From the NCBI GenBank assembly GCA_023053685.1, contig JALIGW010000001.1:57054859-57118858 (forward strand): DNA of 64,000 bases, given 5' to 3'. A program made the translations under genes and the position numbers. The stretch comes from Diadophis punctatus similis (lineage: Eukaryota; Chordata; Lepidosauria; Squamata; Dipsadidae). How positions within the stretch are numbered: the first letter of the stretch is position 1; each line of letters begins with the position of its first letter. The notes beneath the pieces are model-generated. The model was not told the origin of the DNA. It ran no database searches and saw only the letters and a list, made by a program, of their open reading frames with translations. Shown here one piece after another: positions 20,352-32,165 of this stretch.

Positions 20352-21429
20352 ATGTTCTTTCTGAACACTTAACATACTATTAATGCATCAACATTTGAAA
20401 AGTTGATGCGTTGCTAGTATACAAGTAGTAGGGGGATTAGGTAATAGAGTAATAAGTAATGGTAATTGAATAGTAATAGTAGAGAGTATAGTATATTGAT
20501 TGGTAATGATTTAGAGTATAAACATTGTCATAATAATAGTAATTGAAGAATAATAGTATATGGTAGTAACAATCATGGTAACCGTATAGAGATAGCAATA
20601 GAATAGAATATAGAAAACATTTTCATATCACTTTTATGTTTGTTTTCACAAATTAAAACCTCTACCCAATCCTTATAGGGAGGTATAAAGAACCTACCTG
20701 TCCAGGGTCTGGTGGGTTTGTGACTCTCCTGAGTCTGGATCAATCCAACTGAGCATGATTTAAAAAAAAAAAAACCTGTCACAAAACTTCAAGTGAAAGA
20801 AAGCTATGTGGCAGTGATTGTACATTTTCCAGTTAAATTACATGGCAAAGTTTTTGAGTAGAGCCTGTTTTATATACAAAGTGTAATAGTCATCTTCTAA
20901 TGAATACAAATAAGAAAATCCCCTTTAATAGGATTAAAGACCATGAAGTGCCAAAATAGTATGTATGACTGGGATTTGCATACAATATCTTTAGCTTAAT
21001 GTTGATCTCCCAAGGCATTAACAAGCAGTAATTGTAGCAGGAGTGGCTTATTTACAGCTTTTTCTAAGTAATATATAATTACAGAAAACAGCAGCACTTT
21101 AACAAATAGAGGCTAAATTGCAAATTAGAAATAAAATTATGGTGAACACAAATTATGCCACAAACCAAATGTGTAGATTTTGTTTGCCCAGGTTTAACGA
21201 ACCTATCCAGAATAATTTTGATTAGACAATTAATTTATACAACGTGACTGGTCTTAGCTATAACTATGATTATTAGAGATTTGTCCAAGAGGTGTCAAGC
21301 TCTTTATTTAAATCTGATTTTTTTCTCCCTATTTATTCGAGATATTTTGATAACTTTATTTAACAATAATTGTTAAATAAAGATTGTAGATCTATATTGT
21401 AAATATAGATTGTAATGCAATCTATAGAG
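20352..21429. other. Intergenic sequence, TA-rich
   Basis: Bases 20400-20620 are a degenerate TAGTAAT-like low-complexity stretch. The remainder shows no exon or repeat. An AACAATAATTGTTAAATAAAG inverted motif lies near 21360. Confidence 0.4.
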
Positions 21430-21780
21430 TTCTATATGAGCATGGTTGCTTGCTTACAGATGTTTCATTACCCGACTAGGTAATAGCATCAGTTCAAGTG
21501 AGCATGCAGTTTCCTCCCTATTTGTATAAGAGCAGCTTGCCATCTCAGGTTTTTTTTTGGAGGAAGAGGATTCCTCCTTGGTGATTCTTTGATTAGAATA
21601 TTGCTTTTTGCCTGATTGTTTGTCTGGTATTGATCCCTGCTTATTTGAATATTGGTTGATGGAGGGGATATGTTCTAGTCGTTTTGTTTCCTTCCTAGGT
21701 TTTTTATTTTCTCTTTTGTCTTTCTTTATTGTCTCTTTTGAATGTGTGTAAATGTGGTTTATCTCAGTGGGTCCACTGAT
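21430..21780 (-). mobile_element. Penelope-like terminal fragment, minus strand
   Basis: Matches the 930-1170 fragment in its conserved block (CAGATGTTTCATTACCC, GACTAGGTAAT, CATCAGT) and more loosely downstream. No coding part remains. Confidence 0.45.
21462..21492 (-). other. Second hammerhead-like core, core position mutated
   Basis: On the minus strand CTGATGC, a 6-bp stem II (ATTACC / GGTAAT) and GAAAC. The last A of the CTGATGA core is C here, which would be expected to impair a hammerhead. Confidence 0.35.
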
Positions 21781-23451
21781 GGTTCATATAGCAATGTCCC
21801 GCAATGAATATTCAACCAAGCTTAGAGGGCACCAAGAACTCCAAAGTTCAAGTCTGAGCTATAGATATTCTATTAATACAACCCATATCCATATATTTTA
21901 TTTTATGTATTTCAATGCATAGTCATCAATAAGGGTCTAAAGTTTTCACCAGACTCTCAAAGGGGTCTATGGTATAAAAAGGTTAAGAACATCTGTATTA
22001 ATTTTTCCTTTTTCTGGAGATATAAAAATACATTGGATTTCTACAAAAATTGTAGTTGTCTTATGTTGTCTTATGTCAACAAGTCTAGTTTGATCATCCA
22101 CCAGTCTCCTGATGATCTTTAGAGAGCCTGTATGGGCAGATCTTTGCTGATGGGGGATTCAGGCTACTCAAACTGAATGGTGTATAGCTGCATGAGATCC
22201 TCTAGTTAGAGGCACATGTACAAAAGGGAACGGGAAAGCACTCAGTTTGCCTAGCCTGGTGTCCCGCAGTTGCTTGGTTTCAGCCTCCTTGCATTTCTAA
22301 TCCAAATGGCCATTGGGTAGAAATGCTGAGAGTAGAGTGAACACCTCTGGGTGGCACCACATTAGAAGGTTGAACTAATCCAATAAAGTTCTTTGCGCCT
22401 GGCTATGGATGCTGAGACCAGAACCAGGGACATTTTACAGTTAAAACATGAGCTCTGTGTCTTGGTGATATCTTTTCCCAGTAGAAGTAGTCATCTATAA
22501 TAATAGTCATCTAAATAATAGTTTCACCCAATCAATCCCCAGAATAAATTCTATCACCTAAGAACTTTGAAAACTTCCATACATATACTACATTTTTCTT
22601 TCGGTCATGTTTATCTGGCCAGAATTATGTCATTACATAATTTCAGCTAAAACCAAGTCAGTTCTCATTCCATTCTTCTTTTAGCTTCTCCAGATCATCA
22701 CTTCTTTGCACAATAGAGGATAGTGATTGTTATCATTCCCACCCCACCCCCCGAAGTTGCTTCTGTTATAAAGAAAATATCTTTGCTCCCTAGCATCTAA
22801 ACCATCTAAGTGCTTGCTGAAAATACGATGGCTGATCTTGTCCCTGTCTTCAGCTAATGCTTTGTGACAGTAAAAAAAACCCAAAAAAAGCAGAATGTAT
22901 TTTATTTTAAATATTTATGATCTTTTCAGATACTTAACAGCTTAAAGCAGTTTAGAGAAATATTAAACTGATGAAACTTCAATAAAAATAATGCAATAAA
23001 TCAGAGGAAGACAGCAAGTTCAACAACAAAACACTTGAAAAAGCTTGGGAAATATGCTCGATGGCACCTTGAAACATACTTCTTAGAAATTATTAAATGA
23101 CATCCTTTATCAGATGCCAACTTAGAATAAAGGAACAATAAAACAAAAAAGTCAGCTGAAGGCTGATCAAAAGAAACCATTGTAAAATTGTTGAAGGGAC
23201 AGTAAATGCATGCATAAAACGAGTGTGTGTGTGTAAATAGGATATGCATACTTCAAAAATGATTCAGAAGAAGTGGGTTAGACTTTGTGAAAGCAAACCT
23301 GAAAAAAAGCTTCTGCCGCTTCTGCTGCTTTATGAATAAAGAACTGCATCATCTATAATGAATGAATCTCTTAAAGCAGCAGCTGCTGCAGCTTTTTCAG
23401 GCCGGTGTAGAAAGTTGAAAAAAAAGTTGAATTGCTTTAATGTATAGAAGA
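21781..23451. other. Intergenic sequence, nothing recognised
   Basis: About 1.7 kb, AT-rich. A (GT)n patch at 23223-23233 and a short GCAGCAGCTGCTGCAGC stretch near 23377-23395. No supported exon. Confidence 0.4.
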
Positions 23452-23509
23452 ATGGTGCTATACATACCTTTATAATGTAAAAAGGAAGAGTAATTTCTAC
23501 AAAACCAAA

Positions 23510-23763
23510 CAAGTCCCAAACCCCAAAAACTTCAACCTCAGATTATCTACCATCGACCTCACCCCATTCCTAAGAGGTCGGTAAGGGGTGTGCATAAGCG
23601 CACAATTGTGCTTACCGTTCCTGTCCTAATGTACCCATATATTCATACCTCTTTTACTCTTATTCATGCTTGTACTATTACATATATATTCAATCATGTT
23701 TTACTGTTTATACTTTGCTTATAATCATATATGCTTGACAAATAAACAAATACAAATACAAAG
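23510..23763 (+). mobile_element. Short LINE 3' end with 13-bp target duplication
   Basis: Begins inside the coding tail (CCAAAAACTTCAACCTCAG) and includes AAGCGCACAATTGTGCTTACC and an (ACAAAT)n tail. TCTACAAAACCAA is repeated exactly at 23497-23509 and 23764-23776, a target-primed reverse-transcription signature. Same subfamily as 46370-46680. Confidence 0.88.
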
Positions 23764-23819
23764 TCTACAAAACCAACCAAAGCCAAGGAAGTGGTTGGTT
23801 CATTAGTTGGAGGAAAATA

Positions 23820-24836
23820 CCGTATTTTTCAGAGTATAAGACGCACTGAAGTATAAGACGCACCTTAGTTTTGGGGGAGGAAAACAAGGAAAAAAGGCCT
23901 CTGCCTCCAAGCAATTTGCCAAACAGCAAACAGCACAGATGATATACACTGTTTGCTGTGTATTTCTGTGCATGTGTGCCTGACCCATAGAAATAGCAAA
24001 GAATTGGAGAAATGTACATTATGCCAGAAAGTTTTCTTAAATGTAGTCACACTAACTCCTCCTGATTATTTAAATAGATCTACTCCAAGGTAAGTCAGGA
24101 TTTAACTCTAATACTAAACAGGACACTGTTACATTTCAGACTATACTTGTACAGAGCTGTTAAAATTAATTAAAATTTCTGGAAGTATACATTATTCTCT
24201 ATTATTTAAAAGAAGATACAATAGCATTGGGCCTCTTCAGAGCAAGCATTTATTTTAAAAAGCTTCTTTATTTTGTAAAGTTGTCTAGATTTACAGGGAT
24301 CTCCAACCTTGGCAACTTTAAGACTTGTGGACTTCAACTCCCAGAATTCCACAGCCAGCAAAGCTAACAAAGCTGGCTGTTGAATTCTGGGAGTTGAAGT
24401 CCACAAGTCTTAAAGTTGCCAAGGTTGGAAACCCCTGGCTCTAGAACAATAATAAAGCAGTCTTTAAAAAATAAGTCTAATAATTTGAACATTCTACAGA
24501 CATTTATAGTTATTCACTTACCTCTTTGCAGCCAGTTCAGCAAAAATAAAAACCTGCGTGTCTAATCTCTCCCAGCTATTTCCCTCTTTGCAGTTAGTTT
24601 CACTTTCATTTTTCCACGTGGCAAACCTAATCAGCTGTTCGTCGGGAAACTGCTACTGACTTGCTTGGCTTTAAAGGCTCTTCCCTCTTTCCTGCAAGCA
24701 GGTAAATTGCTGGAAGACAGAGGCCAAAGGGTGGGGGTGGCTGGGTGGGTGGGGCTACATTCAGTGTATAAGACGCACCCAAGTTTTCACCCTCTTTTGG
24801 GGGGTAAAAAGGTGCGTCATACTCCGAAAAATACGG
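23820..24836. mobile_element. 1.0-kb TA-flanked MITE, second copy
   Basis: Ends CCGTATTTTTCAGAGTATAA and ACTCCGAAAAATACGG, flanked by TA (23818-23819, 24837-24838). The paralogous copy at 29046-29275 has a single TA at this point, so both the borders and the TA duplication are confirmed by an empty site. The interior differs from the 1414-2761 element and contains a family-A palindrome. Confidence 0.88.
24294..24437. mobile_element. Palindromic hAT-like MITE (family A), nested
   Basis: Inverted arms GACTTGTGGACTTCAACTCC and GGAGTTGAAGTCCACAAGTC around AGCCAGCAAAGCTAACAAAG. It lies inside the TA-flanked MITE, so it is younger than that insertion or came with its source copy. Flanking duplication is unclear. 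Confidence 0.75.
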
Positions 24837-25070
24837 TAATGACAGTCAATCGGGTGAAGACTGAGCTCTTTAATTATCATTTATCATCTATCTTGTTACA
24901 AAAGGAAAAAGTGGTCCAACATGTCAGAAGCCACACTGATGTGGGTAAAAAAGAAATGTAGATAGAAAGGATCTTGATAGACTTGAACATAAGGCCCTTC
25001 CTAATGATGCTATACACACCTTTCTAATGTAAAAAGGAAGAGTAATTTCTGTTAAGTCTACAAAACCCTG

Positions 25071-26488
<1,418 letters not shown>

Positions 26489-26496
26489 ACCTAGGA

Positions 26497-28525
26497 CAGG
26501 GGTCGGCAAACTTAAACACTCAAAGAGCCACTTGGACCCGTTTCTCACAGAAAAAAAAACCAGGAGCCACAAAACCTGGGTGGGCGTGGCCAACTCGACA
26601 TCACTCACTCCTACCCAGTCACATGACCCCCTAGCCACAGCTACCCAGCCAGTCATTAGGACAGAGAACTGGGAACCACAAAACCCTTCTCTCTCTCTCT
26701 CTCTCTCTCCCCCCCCCTTTCTATCTATGTCTCTCTCTCCCCCTCTGTCTCTGTATCTCTCTCCTCCTCTCCCTCTCTCTCCCCCTCTCCCTCTCTCTGC
26801 ATCTCTCTATGTCTCTCTCCCTCTCTCTCTCCCCCTCTCTCTGTATCTCTCTCCCCCTCTCTGTATCTCTGTGTCTCTATGTCTCTCTCCCCCTCTCTCT
26901 GTATCTATGGCTCTCTCTTCCCCTCTCTCTGATCTCTCTCTGTATCTCTCTCTCCCTCTCCCCCCTCTCTCTGTAGCTTCCCATGACAGCTCTGCCAGTA
27001 AAATAAAGTTTTTTTTTAAAAAAAAACCTGTTTGTCATCAATAGAGAGAGAGAATTATGGAATGAGAATATATTGGACATAAAATATGCACTCCAAAATA
27101 TTAACCTCGGAGTCAGCATTTGGAAAAAAAGAGGAGGACAAAACCCAGTCTTATGCAGGCATGCAGATATTCTTTAAGGAGCTGGGAGTGGATTACAAAT
27201 ATAAGAAAACACAAATAGCTGTTCCTGCTAATGACCATAAAGCTTTCAAGAACTGCATCTCGGGTTGGAACTCAGCAAATACCAAGAAAGTCACACAATG
27301 AATTTCCAGAGCGAGGCATCAATGTTTATCGGGTCTGAGCCAGCCAGTAAAGCACACTTCCGAAAGAGAAAAAGGTGAATGATCGGAGGAGATAGCGAAT
27401 TTCCCCCCTCCCTTCTAAGGCTGGGAGAGGGGGAAGAAGTGGGACGGCAGCTGGGGGAGGGGAGAGTTCTTGAAAACACTGGACCCTCTGCAGTCAGAAT
27501 CAGGAAGCAGACTCATTTTCCCCTTCCCGGAAAGCTGCCCGTTTGCAGCAGTTTCGCGCTGAATAACCCCCACTCCTTGACTCCCTTCGCTGTGGAGAAT
27601 TCGCCCTGTAATAGTCTCCGGTGTTCCTAACTCTTTTCCTCAGCAGAAAAGCCACTACTGTAGGTCTGCAGCACTCGGTGTACAATGATGAGGATATCCT
27701 CTCCTTTGCTTTGTATTTTTAGACGTTTCAGCAGAATGGATTTTTAAACGAAGGTGATTCCCCTCCCCTTCAAATACGTGGAGGGGGGCAATGTAGCAAA
27801 TGAGAGCCCAGATTCATCCTCCCTTCCTTGTCTAGGACGTCAAGGAAGGGCCGAAGTACAAGTTGGTGCCGGTGACGATGGGTGCCGCCGCACAGTTTAA
27901 ATCAAGAGCGTCAAGTTATTTCCTTCGTGCGAGGAAAAAGTGGGAAATAAAGAGCGAAATCCTTTCCAGTTGATGTCTAGCCCAGGACAGCGGGTGGGTG
28001 AAGCGGGGACAAGGGCAGTCCTATCACAGGCGGCTTGTTTCAGAAGCGCGGGGCTATTTGCAGAGGTTTTCTCACGAGCTGCCCGGAAGACCTGGGAATT
28101 CGAACTCCACCGCCAGCCCCTCATATTGCAGCACGAAGGCTGGCGGGCAGCTCAGGCGCGCGGGTTTATGGGGCGGCCACCTTCCCGTTAGGTGCTAACG
28201 GAGCGGCGCTCCTCTGTTCGAGAGGTGGGTGCCAAGCTCTGCCTCCCTCCCTCCCTCTAGTCCGGACTACCGTGTGGTAGAGCAGCCGTCGGCATGGTTT
28301 CAAGAGTCTCACGTTGCCCTATCACAATCCTCCTGCCGCCTCAGTCAACGAGGGAGCTCCGTGTTGCCTGTGAGGGGCACAGCCAGCGCGCCTAACCCTT
28401 CGCCACCCAACCTCCCTCGCTCCCCTAAAGGGCGAGGGGCGGGGCAGTCAGTGATGGGTCAGGGAGCCGTGGCAGAGGGTCCAAAGAGCCGCTTGTGGCT
28501 CGGGAGCCGCAATTTCCGACCCTTG
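26497..28525. mobile_element. 2.0-kb non-autonomous hAT (family B) with CpG-rich interior
   Basis: The ends are inverted copies (CAGGGGTCGGCAAACTTAAA and CCGACCCTTG), with sub-terminal AAAGAGCCACTT / AAGAGCCGCTTGTGGCTC blocks shared with the 341-bp MITE at 14489. A perfect 8-bp duplication ACCTAGGA flanks it (26489-26496, 28526-28533). The interior has a CT-rich array (26683-26975), an A/T-rich patch near 27003-27030 and then about 1.2 kb of CpG-rich, unique-looking sequence (about 27330-28440). No transposase ORF or convincing conserved ORF is visible. The CpG-rich part could be captured host sequence. Confidence 0.88.
26683..26975. repeat. Degenerate (CT)n / (CTCTCTGTAT)n array
   Basis: CTCTCT interspersed with CCCC and TCTGTATCTC units. 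Low complexity, inside the hAT. Open frames here are not genes. Confidence 0.95.
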
Positions 28526-28533
28526 ACCTAGGA

Positions 28534-29045
28534 GATCAGATATACTGGAGTTAGTATTTATCAATAAGAAATAAAGCATTGAGAAAGTAGAAATTGTAGA
28601 AACATTGTGAGAGTGACTATGTGATTCTGGAATGCGGTATACTACAGGAAGAAAGAACAGAAAACAGATTTCTGTTTTAGATTTCAAAAAAATGTACTTG
28701 AATAGTCTAATGGGAAAACTAGGAATGATTTTAATAAAACGTGTGAAAGGAAAAAATCTTCAGAAGGGTTGTAAAATTCTGAAAAAAGTGAGATAATTAA
28801 GGTCCAAATGCAATAGCAAGAAGAAAACAAAAGGAAACACCTAATAAAATAATTAAGGTTGCATAAATAGCTCTCTGATAAACTGAAAAACAATACGAAT
28901 AAACTTAAAAAAGGAAAGAGAAGCACATATGAAAAACAGAATATCAGAGAACAGCTTGAAATTATAACAATGGGGTTAGGAAAACTGAAGTTCAGCTTGT
29001 AATCAAAATCAAAAATAGCAAAACATGTTTTTTTTTCATATTCAT
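28534..29045. other. Intergenic sequence, nothing recognised
   Basis: AT-rich, no supported feature. Confidence 0.4.
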
Positions 29046-29275
29046 GGAACAAGAAGAAAGCCAAGGAAGTGGTTTGTTCATTAGCTGAAGAAAATAATGA
29101 CAGTCAATAGGTGTGACGGCTGAGCTCTTTCATTATCATTTATCATCTATCTTGTCACAAAAGGAAAAAGTGGTCGAACATGTCGGAAACCACACTGATA
29201 TGGGTAAAAAAGAAATGTAGATCAAAAGGAACTTGATAGACTTGAACATAAGGCCCTCCCTAATCAAATGCAATC
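29046..29275. repeat. Paralogous copy of the 23.8-25.0 kb segment with an empty MITE site
   Basis: AGCCAAGGAAGTGGTTTGTT at the left and GACTTGAACATAAGGCCCTC at the right match 23780-23819 plus 24837-25000. At about 29093-29098 GAAAATAATGAC is continuous, whereas the other copy has 1017 bp inserted at that TA. Confidence 0.88.
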
Positions 29276-29469
29276 AGTGGTGAAAAATATAGAGTTCTGC
29301 ACTCAAGTAGGTAGGAAAAGCCAGGTGCATGGGGATAAGGTAAGCGGTGCCTGAGCTGCATTGAGAGAGAAATAATGTCAGGTTCACAGGAAGTAATAAT
29401 TCCATTCTGCATCATACTGGGCAGACTACACTGTATCCATTTTCGCTCACCGCAGTTCAAGAAGGATGC

Positions 29470-29860
29470 TGAGGAATTGAAAGAGGGCAGAGAAGAGCGA
29501 CAAAAATGGTGAGGGGCTTGCAGGCTAAATCAGATGAAGAATATTAAAGGAATTGGGCACATTTAACTTAAAGTAGAAAAGGCTAAGGGAGATTTTATAG
29601 CATTCTTGAAGGGCTGACACAGGTAAAAGGATGTGGGTTTATTCCCTGAGGGAACAACAAGAACCCATGGGTGGAAATTTTTACAGAGAGAAACTCAAAC
29701 AAAAAATAATTCTGATAGTAAGAATTATTAAACAGTGGAATAGCCTGCCTTCTGGAATCTTGGGTGTTTCATCATGGGAGTTTTTCAAGCCAAGGTTGAA
29801 TCTAGATAAGAGAAAGCAAACAGCAATCCCTGTAATGTTCACACTATTTTTCCAGTAAAT
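29470..29860 (+). mobile_element. Old CR1 LINE fragment
   Basis: Degenerate coding sequence for the CR1 C-terminal region (ATTATTAAACAGTGGAATAGC gives IIKQWNSLPSG), preceded by the recognisable GAGAGCGACAAAAATGGTGA-type stretch near 29490-29510. Heavily mutated. Confidence 0.6.
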
Positions 29861-29956
29861 AAATGAATCTATCTTCAATAGAAAACTTTGCATAGAGAAT
29901 TTTGTGGAAAAATCCACAGAGTTAGGGAAAGGACATTTGATACATGTTTTAAGTAA

Positions 29957-30133
29957 GGATCTATGGAGATTCTCACTCATCCAGGTCATGGTTGTCCCAA
30001 AGGTGCTTTTTCAAGAGGCAACTGGACTTTCTGGTTTTTCTCTTCACATCCAAGAAGTTTCTTCAGCTCAAAGCTGAAGAAGCTTCTTGGATGTGAAGTG
30101 AAACATCTTCAGAGAAAAACCAGAAAGCCCTGT
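29957..30133. mobile_element. Penelope-like terminal fragment, inverted pair
   Basis: GAGGCAACTGGACTTTCTGG on the left is followed by AAGCTTCTTGGATGTGAAG and ACCAGAAAGCCC in the opposite direction, so two terminal pieces meet head to head near 30070. Related fragments lie at 45281, 50236 and 55095. Confidence 0.6.
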
Positions 30134-30466
30134 TTTAAGTAAGGATCAATCCTGTTTCATGACTGCCTTTCTTTTCACAATCCCGTGTATATAACCTCAT
30201 GTATAGTATCTAAACAAGCATAGTAACATAGGTAAAGTACTAGTAGCAAAAACTGTAGCAGCAAATACTTTCAGAATGAAAATGATGATGATAACAATAA
30301 CAATGGCAGCTTTAAAGAAAAAGGAGGCGTTTGTGGCTTAGCTACATATTCATTACAGAAGCAGCAGAAACAGTAATAAGTATTCTCAGGATACCAGTTG
30401 AATAAATTCAGACTGAAACCGTGCAAGCCTTCTTTTTCTTTTAATAAAAAGAATGATCAAAGAAAG
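30134..30466. other. Intergenic sequence, nothing recognised
   Basis: No exon or repeat that I can support. Confidence 0.4.
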
Positions 30467-30502
30467 AGGGCGTTGTCTTCTTGCTGAACGCCCCTTCTCG
30501 TA

Positions 30503-30606
30503 GGGTGGAGCTAGCCTCCAAGAATTGGGATGACACATTCCACAGCCTATCAGGACTGAGTCTGCTATCATATAAAAAGCTGCCCTCCATTGCTATTCCC
30601 CCTCTT
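30503..30606. repeat. E2 left inverted terminal repeat
   Basis: Reverse complement of 36199-36301 apart from one substitution (CCTCCAAG versus CCTCAAAG) and one C length difference at the inner end. Contains CATATAAAAAG. Confidence 0.9.
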
Positions 30607-30672
30607 GAGACGAAGGGCAGGAGCAGACTACGGTGTATTCCGAATGTTGATACACTACCCAAAAGGGCGGGA

Positions 30673-30767
30673 CTTGGAGGCTAGCTCCACCCTACGAGAA
30701 GGGGCGTTCAGCAAGAAGACAACGCCCTTTCTCCTTAGTGGGTGGAGCTAGCCTCCAAGAATTGGGA
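30673..30767. repeat. E2 internal complementary region (ICR)
   Basis: Reverse complement of the left border sequence (about 30673-30730) joined to that of the right border (about 30731-30767). The join corresponds to CTAAGGAG of the right end next to AAAGGGCGTTG of the left end. Confidence 0.88.
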
Positions 30768-30788
30768 CGTACCAAAGCCGTACTGTCC

Positions 30789-32165
30789 CTAGGGGGGGCA
30801 TGATGTAGTAACGCCCAAGTCCGCCGGTTGAGCTACTGCTTGCAACACATGGCGGCCAAAGTCAGCATCCGCCGAAGCGAAGGTGTCCACTTTGTAGTGG
30901 CGGATGAAGGGTGTCGGGGAGGACCAGGTCGCTGCCCGGCACACCTCCTCGATAGAGGCGCGTGTTGTCCAAGCCGCTGTAGTAGCTGCGCTCCTGGTGG
31001 AGTGCGCCGTCAAGGGACTGGGACATGGCAGGCCCAGTTGCCTGTATGCCGCAGCGATAACCTCGCGAATCCAGCGCCCCACCATCGCAGGCGATGCCTT
31101 TTGACCTGAGGAAGACGATGTAAACCCGACGAGAAAAACCTCTGATCTACGAATTGAAGCCGTCCGTTGGACATACACTTCCACCGCCCGACGGACGTCG
31201 AGGGTATGCCACTCCCGTTGATCTGCAGTAGCAGGTTGCGGGTGGAACGCCGGAAGAATCAGCTCCTGGGCCCGGTGGAAGTACGAGTTCACCTTTGGTA
31301 TGAATGTCGGGTCCGGTCGGAGGATGACCCTATCAGGGTAAAAAATGCAAAGATCCTGCCGGACCGACAGGGCCGCGATCTCGGAGATCCGCCTAGCCGA
31401 CGTAATTGCAATAAGAAAGGCGACCTTTAGCGTCAATGACCGTAGAGGTACCGTTGATAAGGGCTCGTATGGCGAAGTGGTTAAGGAGAGTAGAACCTTC
31501 TGGAGGTCCCAAGTGGGAAACCGGTGGACCACCGGTGGAGCCACGTTGGTGGCCGCTTTGAGGAATCATTGGACGAGTGGATGACCCGACAAGGGCTCGT
31601 GCCCCGAACAGGATAGGACCGTGGAGAGGGCCGCTACCTGCCGCCGCAAGGTGTTGGGTGCCAACCCTCTGTTCAGGCCGTCCTGCAGGAACCGCAGAAC
31701 CTGGATGACCGAGAGATCCGCAGGACACAGGGAGGCCGCTGAACACCAGTCACAGAACACCTTCCAGGTGGAGTTGTAGACCCGCACCGTAGAAGCCTGA
31801 CGGGAAGAGAGCTGGGTGCGAATGATGTCCTCCGGAACTCCGCGAAGCGTCAGCGTGCGCCGCTCAAGTGCCAGGCGGTCAGTTGATACCAGCGCGGATC
31901 TGGATGCATCACTGACCCCTGGGAAAGCGACGATGCAGTCGGCGGGATCCGCCAAGGAGGGCTGATGGAAAGCGACCTCAGATCCGCAAACCAGGTCCTC
32001 CTCAGCCAGTGAGGAGCCAGGAGAATCACCTCCGCTTCCTCCGAGATAATCTTGCGGATCACCCGCGGGATGAGGGGCAGGGGAGGGAATGCATAGAGAA
32101 GGCCCCTTGGCCATGGACAACGAAGGGCATCCGTCCCCTCCGCCCCGTGAGCGTAATACCGGCAA
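30789..32165 (-). pseudogene. E2 tyrosine recombinase with one in-frame TGA
   Basis: One continuous frame of about 459 codons interrupted only by TGA at 31566-31568. The N-terminal half (31566-32165) overlaps pol. The catalytic half has SARRISE (box I Arg), TAHSTRS (HxxR) and FIRHYKVDTF (nucleophile Tyr), all intact. At the stop, E1 has an Arg codon in the same context (after HPLV and before FLK). A CGA-to-TGA change, as from CpG deamination, would explain it. The role is integration of the circular DNA intermediate. Confidence 0.88.

Larger units (their letters stand above)
23452..25070. repeat. Locally duplicated segment enlarged by two insertions
   Basis: GCTATACA-ACCTTT-TAATGTAAAAAGGAAGAGTAATTTCT occurs at about 23454-23499 and again at about 25012-25055, showing a tandem unit. 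The middle part (AAGCCAAGGAAGTGG near 23780 to GGCCCTTCCTAAT near 25000) matches 29046-29275. Insertion of a LINE (23510-23763) and a TA-MITE (23820-24836) expanded the first unit. Confidence 0.75.

Noticed and set aside
26532..27119. 170-residue Ser/Leu/Pro frame
   Set aside because: Translation of the CT-rich low-complexity array within the hAT.
27330..28440. CpG-rich segment as a host gene promoter with first exon
   Set aside because: It sits within the hAT borders confirmed by an 8-bp duplication, and no exon with a donor and conserved peptide was found. Kept instead as a possible captured segment.
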